Positions 48,744 to 57,474 of a stretch of DNA of 64,000 nucleotides are shown here, piece after piece. The stretch comes from Paramagnetospirillum magnetotacticum MS-1. GTDB taxonomy: Bacteria > Pseudomonadota > Alphaproteobacteria > Rhodospirillales > Magnetospirillaceae. The notes beneath the pieces are model-generated. The model was not told the DNA's origin. It saw only the letters and a list, made by a program, of their open reading frames with translations, and searched no databases. The translations under genes and the position numbers were made by a program. The DNA lies in contig NZ_JXSL01000030.1 in NCBI RefSeq assembly GCF_000829825.1, forward strand, positions 255,501 to 319,500. Direction: 5' to 3'. The stretch's first letter is position 1. The number at the start of each line of letters is the position of its first letter.

Positions 48744-49324
48744 GGCTGGTCGTCTCCCAGTTCGGATCGGATGCGTTTCATGGCAAGACGCAACCGCGAC
48801 TTCACCGTGCCCAAGGGGATTTTCAGCCGAGCCGCAATCTCGGCATGGGGCGTATCTTCGTAGAAGGACAAAGTCACCACTTCGGTCTGCTCGGCCGACA
48901 ATCCGGACATGGCGGCCCGGACGCGGCTTTCGCTCTGTTGTGTTGCCATGACCTCGTCAGCGCGCGGGGCCGGGTCAGGCACCAGTTCCGGATCATCGAA
49001 ATCGATCTCAGGGCGCTTTTCCTTGCGCAACATGTCGATGCGCAGGTTACGGGCGATGGCGAAAATCCAGGTTCCTGCATTGGCCCGGCCGGGATCGAAG
49101 GACGCCGCCTTGCGCCAAACAGCCAGCATGGCTTCCTGCGCCAGTTCCTCGGCCACCGCATCCTCAGCCCCAAGCTTGCGCATATAGGTCTTCAGACGCG
49201 GCGCGTAGTACTGAAACAACAAGGCAAAAGCCTGACGGTCGCCATACTGCGCCACCGCCGACAGCAAATCGCTGAAACGCTCCGCTCCCGGCCCGGGCTC
49301 GACGGCCAATCGCTTGTCGGGCAC
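48740..49324 (-). CDS. rpoE: ECF sigma factor RpoE (ChrR-controlled)
   Basis: 194 residues from a GTG at 49324. Region 2 is FQYYAPRLKTYMRKLGAEDA with WIFAIARNLRIDMLRKE, and region 4 is EVVTLSFYEDTPHAEIAARL with GTVKSRLRLAMKR as the -35 recognition helix. The GTG was preferred to an ATG at 49360 because GGAAGGAAGGGG stands just before it and the resulting length is usual for the family. Partner ChrR overlaps its 3' end. A TGATCC-N16-CGTA promoter lies upstream of a small leader gene. Confidence 0.92.
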   Translation of the reverse strand: MPDKRLAVEPGPGAERFSDLLSAVAQYGDRQAFALLFQYYAPRLKTYMRKLGAEDAVAEELAQEAMLAVWRKAASFDPGRANAGTWIFAIARNLRIDMLRKEKRPEIDFDDPELVPDPAPRADEVMATQQSESRVRAAMSGLSAEQTEVVTLSFYEDTPHAEIAARLKIPLGTVKSRLRLAMKRIRSELGDDQP

Positions 49325-49418
49325 CTTACCCCTTCCTTCCACCACGCTACGACGCCTCATGCCGAGCACATGAGCATCATCGATAGCGGCGAAGGAAAAA
49401 GCCAGCGCCGAACCCATG

Positions 49419-49580
49419 TCAGGCGCGGTATTGCGGCATCTGGTCGCCAATGGCCCTGAATTCATAGGCATCGGCCATCTGGCGCAGCAGTGTCTCGGAG
49501 TCCCTGCGGGATTCGGCAATGCTTCGCAGCATTGAACACAGTTCAAGCAATTGCGCTGAGGTCGCGGATGGGGTGTGCAT
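49419..49580 (-). CDS. Small protein (53 residues) at the head of the rpoE-chrR operon
   Basis: An ATG at 49580, with GAGGAG eight bases before, opens a 53-residue frame: MHTPSATSAQLLELCSMLRS, then a helical, charged IAESRRDSETLLRQMADAYE. It starts 34 bp after the predicted sigma-E promoter (complement 49614-49639), so it should be the first cistron, 94 bp before rpoE. No motif is known; one cysteine (Cys15) is present. It could be a new small regulator or only a leader peptide. Confidence 0.6.
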   Translation of the reverse strand: MHTPSATSAQLLELCSMLRSIAESRRDSETLLRQMADAYEFRAIGDQMPQYRA

Positions 49581-49613
49581 GATCGGTCTCCTCAATCTGA
49601 TCCATGCCGTTCT

Positions 49614-49639
49614 TACGAAGGATTTCCCGCGGCGGATCA
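49614..49639 (-). promoter_or_regulatory. RpoE-type promoter of the rpoE operon
   Basis: On the minus strand TGATCC (49634-49639), 16 bp, then CGTAAG (49612-49617). It matches the promoter before the flavin oxidoreductase operon (41086-41113) in both boxes and spacing, indicating that the sigma factor drives its own operon. Confidence 0.75.
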
Positions 49640-49673
49640 CACGAAATCGGCATCGGACACCGCAAAATCAAAA

Positions 49674-49700
49674 AGCCCCCCGCTCAAAGAACGGGGGGCT
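49674..49700 (-). terminator. Intrinsic terminator of prs
   Basis: AGCCCCCCG / CGGGGGGCT, 9-bp stem with a 9-base loop, 31 bp after the prs stop; on the minus strand it is followed by TTTTTGATTTTG. It also ends before the sigma-E promoter, so the two units are insulated. Confidence 0.85.
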
Positions 49701-49730
49701 TAATTTTGTCCGGGACGGACCCGGTCTAAA

Positions 49731-50663
49731 TCAATCGAACAGGCTGGAGACCGAGCGTTCTTCGCTGATGCGCGAGATGGATTCTGCCATCAAAGGCGCG
49801 ATGGTGACCTGGCGGATGTTGCGGGCCATCTTGACCGCCTCGGTGGCGGGGATGGAATCGGTGATCACCAGTTCTTCCAGGGGCGAGGCGGTGACACGGG
49901 CCACCGCGCCGCCCGACAACACGCCATGGGTGACGAAGGCGGCGACCGAGACGGCTCCGGCTTTCATCAGCGCTTCGGCGGCATTACAGAGCGTGCCAGC
50001 GGAATCGACGATATCGTCGACCATGATGCAGCGACGGCCGCGCACATCGCCGATGATGTTCATGACCTCGGACACGCCCGCCTTTTCGCGGCGCTTGTCG
50101 ATGATGGCCAGATCGGCGTCGATGCGGCTGGCGATGGCGCGGGCACGCACCACGCCGCCCACGTCAGGCGACACCACCATGACGTCGTCGCCCTGATAGC
50201 GGGCGCGGATGTCGTTGGTGAAGACCGGGGCGGCATAAAGGTTATCCAGCGGAATGTCGAAGAAGCCCTGGATCTGGCCCGAATGCAGGTCCAGCGTCAC
50301 CACGCGGTCAGCACCCGCCGTGGTGATCAGATTGGCCACCAGCTTGGCCGAGATGGGCGAGCGGGGCGAGGACTTGCGGTCCTGGCGGGCATAGCCGAAA
50401 TAGGGGATCACCGCCGTGATGCGCCGGGCTGAACCACGCCTGAGCGCGTCGAGCGTCACCAGCAGCTCCATCAGATTGTCATTGGCGGGATAGCTGGTGG
50501 ACTGGATGACGAAGACGTCCTCGCCGCGGACATTCTCGTGGATCTCGACGAAGACCTCGTTGTCCGAAAACCGGCGGATCACCGCCTTGGTGATGGACAT
50601 GGTGAGATATTCGGCAATCGCTTCCGCGAGGGGCCGGTTGCTGTTACAGGCGAGGATTTTCAT
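49731..50663 (-). CDS. prs: Ribose-phosphate pyrophosphokinase
   Basis: Makes PRPP from ribose 5-phosphate and ATP. 310 residues; begins [20 protein letters not shown], has the flexible-loop [19 protein letters not shown], and the PRPP-binding signature [20 protein letters not shown] near residue 210. Class I enzyme length. It has a consensus-like promoter 50 bp upstream (complement 50716-50744) and an intrinsic terminator. Confidence 0.97.
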   Translation of the reverse strand: MKILACNSNRPLAEAIAEYLTMSITKAVIRRFSDNEVFVEIHENVRGEDVFVIQSTSYPANDNLMELLVTLDALRRGSARRITAVIPYFGYARQDRKSSPRSPISAKLVANLITTAGADRVVTLDLHSGQIQGFFDIPLDNLYAAPVFTNDIRARYQGDDVMVVSPDVGGVVRARAIASRIDADLAIIDKRREKAGVSEVMNIIGDVRGRRCIMVDDIVDSAGTLCNAAEALMKAGAVSVAAFVTHGVLSGGAVARVTASPLEELVITDSIPATEAVKMARNIRQVTIAPLMAESISRISEERSVSSLFD

Positions 50664-50715
50664 GATGGATTACCGCCGGGTTAGCGCGCCGATGCGCTCC
50701 GTGAAACCGGCACCC

Positions 50716-50744
50716 GTATAACAGCCGGAACCCCGTTCTGTAAA
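50716..50744 (-). promoter_or_regulatory. Sigma-70-type promoter of prs
   Basis: On the minus strand TTTACA (50739-50744), 17 bp, then TTATAC (50716-50721), about 53 bp before the prs start. Confidence 0.65.
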
Positions 50745-50765
50745 CTGGCGGCTATGACCTTTCCA

Positions 50766-51584
50766 TCATTTCTGTGGTATGGCCGCTATGATATCGGCAA
50801 TACCCTCGGCACCGCCCGCCGCGATATCGCCAGCCAGCGCCCCCCAGGGCCCCGCCAGACGTCCCTTGGGCAACGCGCCCTGCTGGGCGGCCTTGCCCAG
50901 TTCGGCGCCGGTCCTGGCGTCGAAAACCAGCCAGGCCACGTCCAGCACCTCCTCGCCCGCGCGGCCGGGCACCACAGTGATGCGGCCTCGCACCACCAGA
51001 TCCGCATCCTTGCCCCCCAGCTTGATACCCAGACGGGCAAGGGCGAGCCCCAGGGCCTTGGGCAGGGCGGTATCGCCGTCGCCGGGCAGTCCCCCAACCG
51101 GCTCCAGATGGACGACCGGCGCCCGAGTCGGCGCCGCAGGCGTTTCCACCGGCTCGTCGTGCAGGATGGCCCCGTATTTGGCCACCACCTCGTCGGCCAG
51201 CCGGTCGATGGTGGCGGGACCGGCGGAATCCCAGACGGCGGCGGGCAGGGACTGGGCAAGCTCGGCGGGAACCTCGCCCTCGGCGGTGATCAGACGCCAG
51301 ACCAGCCGCTTGGTGGCGACGGTGGTTTCCGGCGTGGCGCTCAGAACCCAGGCGCCGCTGGCGGCGCTGCGGCTCGAGGCGGGGATCTCCTGATCGGTCA
51401 GGCGCTTGACGATGGCCTTGGCCAGGGCGGCGCTGCTGGGCCCGTCATCGGGGGGGCGCACCACCACGGCGCGCGGACCGGGCGGCGACACCGCCGCGTT
51501 GAGACCTTCGTGACGAAAGGGCTGGGGAATGTCGCCGCAGGCCGAGACCAGCAGCACGAGCAGCAGGAGGGAAAAGCGCCTCAT
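50766..51584 (-). CDS. Unknown lipoprotein
   Basis: 272 residues with a lipoprotein signal (MRRFSLLLLVLLVSAC, lipobox VSAC, Cys16). The mature part has no motif known to me; it contains two alternating alpha/beta stretches (LAKAIVKRLTDQEIPASSRS and LGLALARLGIKLGG) that look like a repeated small domain. It overlaps the laccase-domain gene by 4 bp and is the last gene of the lgt-midA-pgeF operon. Confidence 0.8.
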   Translation of the reverse strand: MRRFSLLLLVLLVSACGDIPQPFRHEGLNAAVSPPGPRAVVVRPPDDGPSSAALAKAIVKRLTDQEIPASSRSAASGAWVLSATPETTVATKRLVWRLITAEGEVPAELAQSLPAAVWDSAGPATIDRLADEVVAKYGAILHDEPVETPAAPTRAPVVHLEPVGGLPGDGDTALPKALGLALARLGIKLGGKDADLVVRGRITVVPGRAGEEVLDVAWLVFDARTGAELGKAAQQGALPKGRLAGPWGALAGDIAAGGAEGIADIIAAIPQK

Positions 51585-52348
51585 CGGTCCAGCGTGATCA
51601 CCGAGATCTGCCGGCCGTAATCGGCTTCGCCGCGCAAGGTGGCGCGGCGGTAGCTGAAGAAGCGGATCTCATCACGCAAGGTGTCGGCGGGCACGCGAGT
51701 GACCTCGTGCACGCCCAGGCGCGCCAGCTTGCGCGAGATATAGCCAGGCAGATCGAACAGGAAGTGGCCCGCCCTGGGCGCTGGCGCGAAATAATCGGCG
51801 TTGACCGGATCCTCGGCCAGGAAGGGCGCGGGGAATTCCGGCCCCACCTCGTAATTGCGATGCCCGATGCAGGGTCCGATGGCGGCGACGATCTTGGGGG
51901 TCTTGGCGCCCAGGTCCAGCATGGCCTTGACGGTGTTTTCCAGCACGCCGCCCAGGGCGCCCTTCCACCCGGCATGGGCGGCGGCAACAATGCCCGCCTT
52001 GCCGTCGGCCAGCAGCACCGGGGCGCAATCAGCCGTCAGAATGCCCAAGGCGATGCCGGGGCGGTCGGTGACCATGGCATCGGCCTTGGGCGCCTTGCCC
52101 GGCTCCCACGGCTCTCTCACCACCACCACATCGCTGGAATGGGTCTGGTAAAGGGTGAGCAGCGCCTCTTCCGGCAGATCCATCATCTCCATGACGCGAC
52201 GGCGGTTTTCCTTCACCGACTCGGGCTTATCCGAGGAACCCGGCCCGCAATTGAGCGAGGCATAGAGGCCTTCCGACACGCCTCCCTCGCGGGTGAAGAA
52301 ACCGTGGCGGATGCGGACGAATTCGTTGAGAGCCGACAAGGTGATCAT
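51581..52348 (-). CDS. pgeF: Laccase-domain protein (YfiH/PgeF family)
   Basis: 255 residues. The family metal-site stretches are visible: GHR-type ending, TADCAPVLLADGKAGIVAAA with HAGWKGALGG, and FFTREGGVSEGLYASLNCG. Members are purine nucleoside phosphorylases or edit peptidoglycan precursors (PgeF). It lies between the MidA-like methyltransferase and the lipoprotein in a tight operon; the MidA-like stop directly abuts its start. Confidence 0.9.
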   Translation of the reverse strand: MITLSALNEFVRIRHGFFTREGGVSEGLYASLNCGPGSSDKPESVKENRRRVMEMMDLPEEALLTLYQTHSSDVVVVREPWEPGKAPKADAMVTDRPGIALGILTADCAPVLLADGKAGIVAAAHAGWKGALGGVLENTVKAMLDLGAKTPKIVAAIGPCIGHRNYEVGPEFPAPFLAEDPVNADYFAPAPRAGHFLFDLPGYISRKLARLGVHEVTRVPADTLRDEIRFFSYRRATLRGEADYGRQISVITLDR

Positions 52349-53422
52349 TTAGGCGAGTTCCAGGCCGGGAGGAGCGGGCAGGAGAGGATTGGCGAGCGCC
52401 AGGACCTTGAACAGGGTGCCCATTTCGGCGGGATCGATCAAGCGCCGTGCACCGCTGGCCAGATGGGCGGCCTGTTCGACGCTGGCATGCTGCATGAGCA
52501 TACGGACCCGCTCCTCCAGCCCCAGACGGGCGAGAAAGCGGCCCTGGGGCACCGGCCCGTACACGCGGGCCAGCCCCGAAGCCGCCTCGGCCAGGGCCTG
52601 AAAATCCACATGGGCGGTGATATCGGCCGTGCCAGGAGCGGAAAGCACCGGGTGATGGCGATGGCTTTTCACGGCTTGCAGGCTGTCGCCAGCGGCGCTT
52701 GTCTCATAGCCGTAATCGATGATCAGGGCGGCACCGCCCTGATGGGCCAGACGCCGCGCCACAGCCTCGGCCAGAACGCGCCCCTGGGGACAGACTTCCG
52801 CCAGGGAACCGTCGGGAGCGTTCAGCACCGCCGGTGCCAGGGGCGGATCAGCCACCACCGGGCCAAGCGCTAAGACCAGCGCACCCTGGTCGTCCAAACC
52901 CACCACCCGCTCATGCCAGACGCCGCCCACCTTCTCCAATTGGCGGATGGGCAGGGCGTCGAACAACTCGTTGGCCACCAGAAGGAGCGGGCCGTCGGGG
53001 AGGTCCTCGAAACGCTCGTGCCACGTGACCGACTGGTCGGCCAAGGCCTGGGCCTGACGGTTGCGAAGCGACGGGCTGGTTTCGATCAGATGGACGTCCA
53101 GGGCACGAGCAAAGGGCGCCAAGGCCTTAGCGGCCCGAAGCAGATCGGCCATCAGGGTGCCGCGTCCCGGCCCGATCTCGGCCAGCACGACGCGCTCGGG
53201 CGAGCCCATGCTTTGCCAGACCAGGGCGCACCACAGGCCGATCAGCTCGCCGAACATCTGGCTGATCTCGGGCGCGGTGGTGAAGTCGCCCGCCATGCCG
53301 AAGGGATCGCGGCCCCTGTAATAGCCGTATTCGGGATGGCCCAGGGCCTCGGCCATGAACTCGGAAACCGGGATGGGGCCGGTGGCCTTGATTCTTTCGC
53401 TCAGAAGGGCCGAGAGGCTCAT
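52349..53422 (-). CDS. MidA/NDUFAF7-like SAM-dependent methyltransferase
   Basis: 357 residues. The family opening is PIPVSEFMAEALGHPEYGYY, followed by DFTTAPEISQMFGELIGLW and the SAM motif LAEIGPGRGTLMADLLRAAK. In mitochondria NDUFAF7 methylates an arginine of a complex I subunit; bacterial homologues are assigned by similarity only. The start at 53422 overlaps the lgt stop by 4 bp; an open extension to 53644 lies inside lgt. Confidence 0.9.
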   Translation of the reverse strand: MSLSALLSERIKATGPIPVSEFMAEALGHPEYGYYRGRDPFGMAGDFTTAPEISQMFGELIGLWCALVWQSMGSPERVVLAEIGPGRGTLMADLLRAAKALAPFARALDVHLIETSPSLRNRQAQALADQSVTWHERFEDLPDGPLLLVANELFDALPIRQLEKVGGVWHERVVGLDDQGALVLALGPVVADPPLAPAVLNAPDGSLAEVCPQGRVLAEAVARRLAHQGGAALIIDYGYETSAAGDSLQAVKSHRHHPVLSAPGTADITAHVDFQALAEAASGLARVYGPVPQGRFLARLGLEERVRMLMQHASVEQAAHLASGARRLIDPAEMGTLFKVLALANPLLPAPPGLELA

Positions 53423-54228
53423 TTGCCCACCGGCGCTCGCCGCAGAGCCCATACCAGCAGAGCCAAACCGACCACCACCTGGGGGATGGACAGCAACTGC
53501 CCCATGGTGGCCCCGCCCCACAGAAAGCCCAGATGGGCATCGGGCTGGCGGAAGAATTCCGAGGCGATGCGCGCCAGACCATAGCCCGCCAGGAAGACAC
53601 CCGACAGGGCGCCCGCGCGGTAGCGGATTTGGGTCAGCTTCCACAGGCCGAACAGGATCAGGAACAGCACCGCGCCTTCCAGACCGGCCTCGTAAAGCTG
53701 GCTGGGATGACGGGGCAGCGGCCCGCCGCCGGGAAACACCATGGCCCAGTCCACATCGGGAGCGATGCGGCCAAAGAGCTCGCCATTGACGAAATTGGCG
53801 ATGCGGCCAAAGAACAGGCCGATGGGCACGGCGCAGCAGATGACGTCACCCACCTGGAACAGGTTGCGGCCTCTGAACCGGGAAAAGGCGATGATGCCGA
53901 TGATGACGCCCAGGGCGCCGCCGTGGAACGACATGCCGCCCTGCCAGACCATGGGAATCTCCAGGGGATTCTCCAGGTAGTGGAGCGGCTTGTAGAACAG
54001 CACATAGCCCAGCCGTCCGCCCAGAACCACGCCCAGGGTGGCCCAGACCAGGAAGTCGTCCACCTCCAGCTCGGTCATGGCATTGGGCGGGCGCGCCACC
54101 AGAAACTTGACGTAGCGCCAGCCCAGCATCAGCCCGGCGATATAGGCCAGCGCGTACCAGCGGATGGCGATGGGCCCCAACTGCAAGGCGATGGGGTCGA
54201 TATGGGGATAGGCGAGCGCGAAGGTCAT
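53419..54228 (-). CDS. lgt: Prolipoprotein diacylglyceryl transferase
   Basis: Adds diacylglycerol to the lipobox cysteine of prolipoproteins in the inner membrane. 269 residues, about seven membrane helices, and the diagnostic Lgt signature GRIANFVNGELFGR near residues 140-153, with FHGGALGVIIG before it. The start at 54228 overlaps the heptose-epimerase stop by one base. Confidence 0.96.
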   Translation of the reverse strand: MTFALAYPHIDPIALQLGPIAIRWYALAYIAGLMLGWRYVKFLVARPPNAMTELEVDDFLVWATLGVVLGGRLGYVLFYKPLHYLENPLEIPMVWQGGMSFHGGALGVIIGIIAFSRFRGRNLFQVGDVICCAVPIGLFFGRIANFVNGELFGRIAPDVDWAMVFPGGGPLPRHPSQLYEAGLEGAVLFLILFGLWKLTQIRYRAGALSGVFLAGYGLARIASEFFRQPDAHLGFLWGGATMGQLLSIPQVVVGLALLVWALRRAPVGK

Positions 54229-55214
54229 CAGCGGTACGAATCCGCAGCCGCGAGATAGCGCTTCACATACATCTCGACGCCGTCTTCCAGCGAGGTGAAG
54301 GGCTTGGCATAGCCCGCGCGATGCAGGCGCTCCATCTTGGCCTGGGTGAAATACTGGTACTTGTCGCGGATCTCGATGGGGGTGTCGCGGAACTTGATCT
54401 GCGGCTCGCGTCCCACGGCGCGGTAGACCGCATTGGCGAGATCGAGAAAGGACCGCGCCTTGCCGGTGCCCACATTGAACAATCCGCTGACCTTGGGATT
54501 CTCGATCAGCCACATGACCACGTCCACCACGTCGCCCACCCAGATGAAGTCGCGCAATTGGCCGCCATCGGGATATTTGGGATTGTGCGACTTGAACAAC
54601 TGGTAGGCGGCGTCTTTCTCGGCGTGGGGATAGACCTGGGCCACCACGCTCTGCTGGTTGCCCTTGTGGTATTCATTGGGGCCGTAGACGTTGAAGAATT
54701 TGAGGCCCGCCCATTGCGGCGGCTTGCGCGATCCGGCCCACACCTTACGCGCCACACGGCGGTCGAACAGATGCTTGGACCAGCCATAGGCGTTGAGCGG
54801 CCGCAATTTGGCCAGATGCTCCATGGAGGCATCGTCGTCAAAGCCCTGATTGCCGTCGCCATAGGTGGCCGCCGACGAGGCGTAGATGAAGCGCACATTG
54901 TGCAGCGCGCACCACTTCCACAGCGCCAAAGACAGCGAGAAGTTGTTGGCGAGGATCTTGTCGGCGTCGGTCTCGGTGGTGGCCGAGATGGCGCCCATAT
55001 GGATCACCACCTCCATATGCTTGGCATTGGCCTGGAGGAAATCGAAGATCTGCTCGGGATGGACGATGTCGGACAGTTCGCGCTTGGCGATGTTCTGCCA
55101 TTTCGAGCCCGACCGCAGGCGGTCGCAGACCACCAGCTTGCCCGCCCCCTTCTCCTCGAGGGCCGCCAGGATGTTGGAACCGATGAAGCCGGCTCCGCCG
55201 GTGACGAGGATCAT
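54228..55214 (-). CDS. rfaD: ADP-L-glycero-D-manno-heptose 6-epimerase
   Basis: Converts ADP-D-glycero- to ADP-L-glycero-manno-heptose for the LPS inner core. 328 residues: NAD(P) loop TGGAGFIGSNIL at the start, catalytic YASSAATYGDG, and the YGWSKHLFD Tyr-x3-Lys. The substrate-specific NVYGPNEYHKGNQQSV stretch matches this epimerase rather than a UDP-sugar enzyme. An ATG at 55214 with GGAG seven bases upstream was chosen over a TTG at 55229. Other heptose genes are not in the window. Confidence 0.93.
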   Translation of the reverse strand: MILVTGGAGFIGSNILAALEEKGAGKLVVCDRLRSGSKWQNIAKRELSDIVHPEQIFDFLQANAKHMEVVIHMGAISATTETDADKILANNFSLSLALWKWCALHNVRFIYASSAATYGDGNQGFDDDASMEHLAKLRPLNAYGWSKHLFDRRVARKVWAGSRKPPQWAGLKFFNVYGPNEYHKGNQQSVVAQVYPHAEKDAAYQLFKSHNPKYPDGGQLRDFIWVGDVVDVVMWLIENPKVSGLFNVGTGKARSFLDLANAVYRAVGREPQIKFRDTPIEIRDKYQYFTQAKMERLHRAGYAKPFTSLEDGVEMYVKRYLAAADSYR

Positions 55215-55302
55215 GGGGCGCTCCACCAATGGGGTAAGTCCGCGACTCTTATAGGCCGGGACGTGCGGTGCCGCAAGTTACCGTAACTCGATCCCAAATC
55301 TC

Positions 55303-55393
55303 CGTCATCCCGGCCGAGCAACGCGAGAGCCGGGACCCAGGAGTCGTCCCCCCCCTGGGTCCCGGATAATGCTGACGCATTTCCGGGATGACG
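55303..55393. repeat. Short interspersed palindromic repeat, copy 4
   Basis: A 91-bp element with ends CGTCATCCCGG and CCGGGATGACG and inner arms GGGACCCAGG / CCTGGGTCCC. It abuts the stop of the proline iminopeptidase gene. Confidence 0.9.
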
Positions 55394-55396
55394 ATT

Positions 55397-56341
55397 TCAG
55401 GGGCGTCTGATCTTCATCTTCATGCGCTCGACCGCATCGACCAGCCCGGCGCGGATGCCCGGCTCCATGGCCGAGTGCCCGGCATCGGGAACGACGCGCA
55501 ATTCGCATCCCCGCCACGCACGGGCCAAATCATCGGCGGACGAAGGCGGGCAGACCATGTCATAGCGCCCCTGCACGATGATGGCGGGCAGATGGCGGAT
55601 ACGGTACAGGTCGTCCAGCAACTGGTTGGGCCGCATGAAACCGTCATGGGCCATGTAATGGGCTTCGATGCGCGCCAGGGCCAGGGTGGCGGGACCGTCC
55701 CCGTCGCCGGTTTCGTCCCGGGGGAGAAGGCGGGAACAGGCCTCCTCGTAGCCGCACCAGGCACGGGCGGCGGGCATGTGAATGGCGGAATCGGGATGAT
55801 TCAGCCGCCGCAGGAAGGACGCAAGCGGCTGCTCGCGCTCGGCCTCGGGCAGGTAGTCCAGAAACCGCCGCCGGGCCTCGGGAAAGAAGGCTCCCATGCC
55901 GGTCATGAACCACTCCACCTCCTGGGGGCGGAACAGGAAAACGCCGCGCATGACAAAGCCCGTGCAACGCTCGGGATAGGTTTCGCCATAGGCCAGGGCC
56001 AGGGTGCTGCCCCAGGACCCGCCAAACAGCAGCCAGCGCTCCACCCCCAGGTGATGCCGCAGCATTTCCATGTCGGCGACCAGATGGGGCGTCGTGTTGG
56101 CTTCCACCGAGGCATGGGGCCGCGACCGCCCCGAGCCACGCTGATCGAACAGAACGATGCGCCAGAATCGGGGATCAAAAAAGCGGCGATAGGCGGGCGC
56201 CGTGCCCGCCCCCGGCCCACCATGGACGAAGACCACCACCGGCCCGTCCGGGTTGCCCGACACCTCCCAATAGAGGTCGTGCCCGTCTCCCACCGGCAGA
56301 CGTCCGGTGGCATGGGGCTCGAACGGCGCAAACAGCTCCAT
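55397..56341 (-). CDS. pip: Proline iminopeptidase
   Basis: Releases N-terminal proline from peptides. 314 residues of the alpha/beta-hydrolase peptidase S33 family: VFVHGGPGAGTAPAYRRFFD (oxyanion loop), LFDQRGSGRSRPHASVEANT, and the nucleophile GGSWGSTLALAYG. The catalytic His is in VPDAGHSAMEPG. The ATG at 56341 has GAGGAG six bases before it; an upstream GTG is less likely. Divergent from queA. Confidence 0.93.
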   Translation of the reverse strand: MELFAPFEPHATGRLPVGDGHDLYWEVSGNPDGPVVVFVHGGPGAGTAPAYRRFFDPRFWRIVLFDQRGSGRSRPHASVEANTTPHLVADMEMLRHHLGVERWLLFGGSWGSTLALAYGETYPERCTGFVMRGVFLFRPQEVEWFMTGMGAFFPEARRRFLDYLPEAEREQPLASFLRRLNHPDSAIHMPAARAWCGYEEACSRLLPRDETGDGDGPATLALARIEAHYMAHDGFMRPNQLLDDLYRIRHLPAIIVQGRYDMVCPPSSADDLARAWRGCELRVVPDAGHSAMEPGIRAGLVDAVERMKMKIRRP

Positions 56342-56436
56342 GGGCACTCCTCTTGCTCAGACTTCCAATATGGCATGCGTCCGCGCCGTCGGCGAGTGCT
56401 TGACGCTGAGTATTCCTCCGGCCTACACCCGCCCTC

Positions 56437-57474
56437 ATGAGAGTTGACGATTTCGATTTCGAGCTGCCCCGCGAGTTGATCGCTGAACGCCCTGTCTGTC
56501 CTCGGGACTCGGCGCGCCTTCTGCATGTGCCGATCATTGGCGGCCTGTCCGATCGTGGCGTACGCGATCTGCCCGACCTTCTGATGCCGGGCGACATCCT
56601 GGTATTCAACGACACCAAGGTGATCCCCGCCCGCCTGTTCGGCCGCCGGGGAACGGCCGGGGTCGAGGTGACGCTTCACCAGCGCACCGGGCTGGCCCAA
56701 TGGAAAGCCTTCGCCCGTCCGGCCAAGAAGCTTCGCCCCGGCGACCGGGTGGACTTCGCCGAGGGCTTCTTCGCGACCGTCGCCGAAAAGGGCGAGATGG
56801 GCGAGGTCACCTTGGATTTCGACCGCTCGGGCGAGGATCTGATGGTGGCGCTGGAGGCCTTCGGCTCCCTGCCGCTGCCCCCTTATATCCGCAAGGGCGA
56901 GGCCGACGAGCGCGACAGGGGCGATTACCAGACCGTCTTCGCCCGCCAGAAGGGCGCCGTGGCAGCACCCACCGCAGGACTGCACTTCACACCCGATCTT
57001 CTGGCCGCTCTTGATGCGCGGGGGGTCAAACGCGCCACCGTGACCTTGCATGTGGGCGCGGGCACCTTCCTCCCCGTGAAGGCCGACGACACCAACGACC
57101 ACCGCATGCATCAGGAGATCGGCGTGATAACGCCCGAGACCGCCGCCGCCATCAACGCGGCCAAGGCAGCGGGCGGCCGGGTGGTGGCGGTGGGGACCAC
57201 CTCGGCCCGCCTGCTGGAAAGCGCCGCCGATCCGCTGGGCATTCTACATCCCTTCGACGGTGCCACCGATATCTTCATCACGCCGGGCCATAGCTTCCGG
57301 CTGGCGGATGTGCTGCTAACCAATTTCCACCTGCCCCGCTCGACCCTGTTCATGCTGGTCTCGGCCTTTTCCGGCCTCTCCCGCATGAAGGAGGCCTACG
57401 AGCACGCCAAGGCGGCGGGCTACCGCTTTTACTCCTATGGCGATTGCTGCCTGCTGGAACGGACACCGACATGA
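56437..57474 (+). CDS. queA: S-adenosylmethionine:tRNA ribosyltransferase-isomerase
   Basis: Transfers and isomerises the ribosyl group of SAM to make epoxyqueuosine in tRNA. 345 residues, beginning [19 protein letters not shown], with the family sections [17 protein letters not shown] and [20 protein letters not shown]; ends [11 protein letters not shown]. Its stop overlaps the tgt start (ATGA), so both queuosine genes are co-translated. Confidence 0.97.
   Translation: MRVDDFDFELPRELIAERPVCPRDSARLLHVPIIGGLSDRGVRDLPDLLMPGDILVFNDTKVIPARLFGRRGTAGVEVTLHQRTGLAQWKAFARPAKKLRPGDRVDFAEGFFATVAEKGEMGEVTLDFDRSGEDLMVALEAFGSLPLPPYIRKGEADERDRGDYQTVFARQKGAVAAPTAGLHFTPDLLAALDARGVKRATVTLHVGAGTFLPVKADDTNDHRMHQEIGVITPETAAAINAAKAAGGRVVAVGTTSARLLESAADPLGILHPFDGATDIFITPGHSFRLADVLLTNFHLPRSTLFMLVSAFSGLSRMKEAYEHAKAAGYRFYSYGDCCLLERTPT

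Noticed and set aside
49325-49360. ATG at 49360 as the start of rpoE
   Set aside because: No ribosome site before it; the GTG at 49324 has GGAAGGAAGGGG directly upstream and gives the usual protein length.
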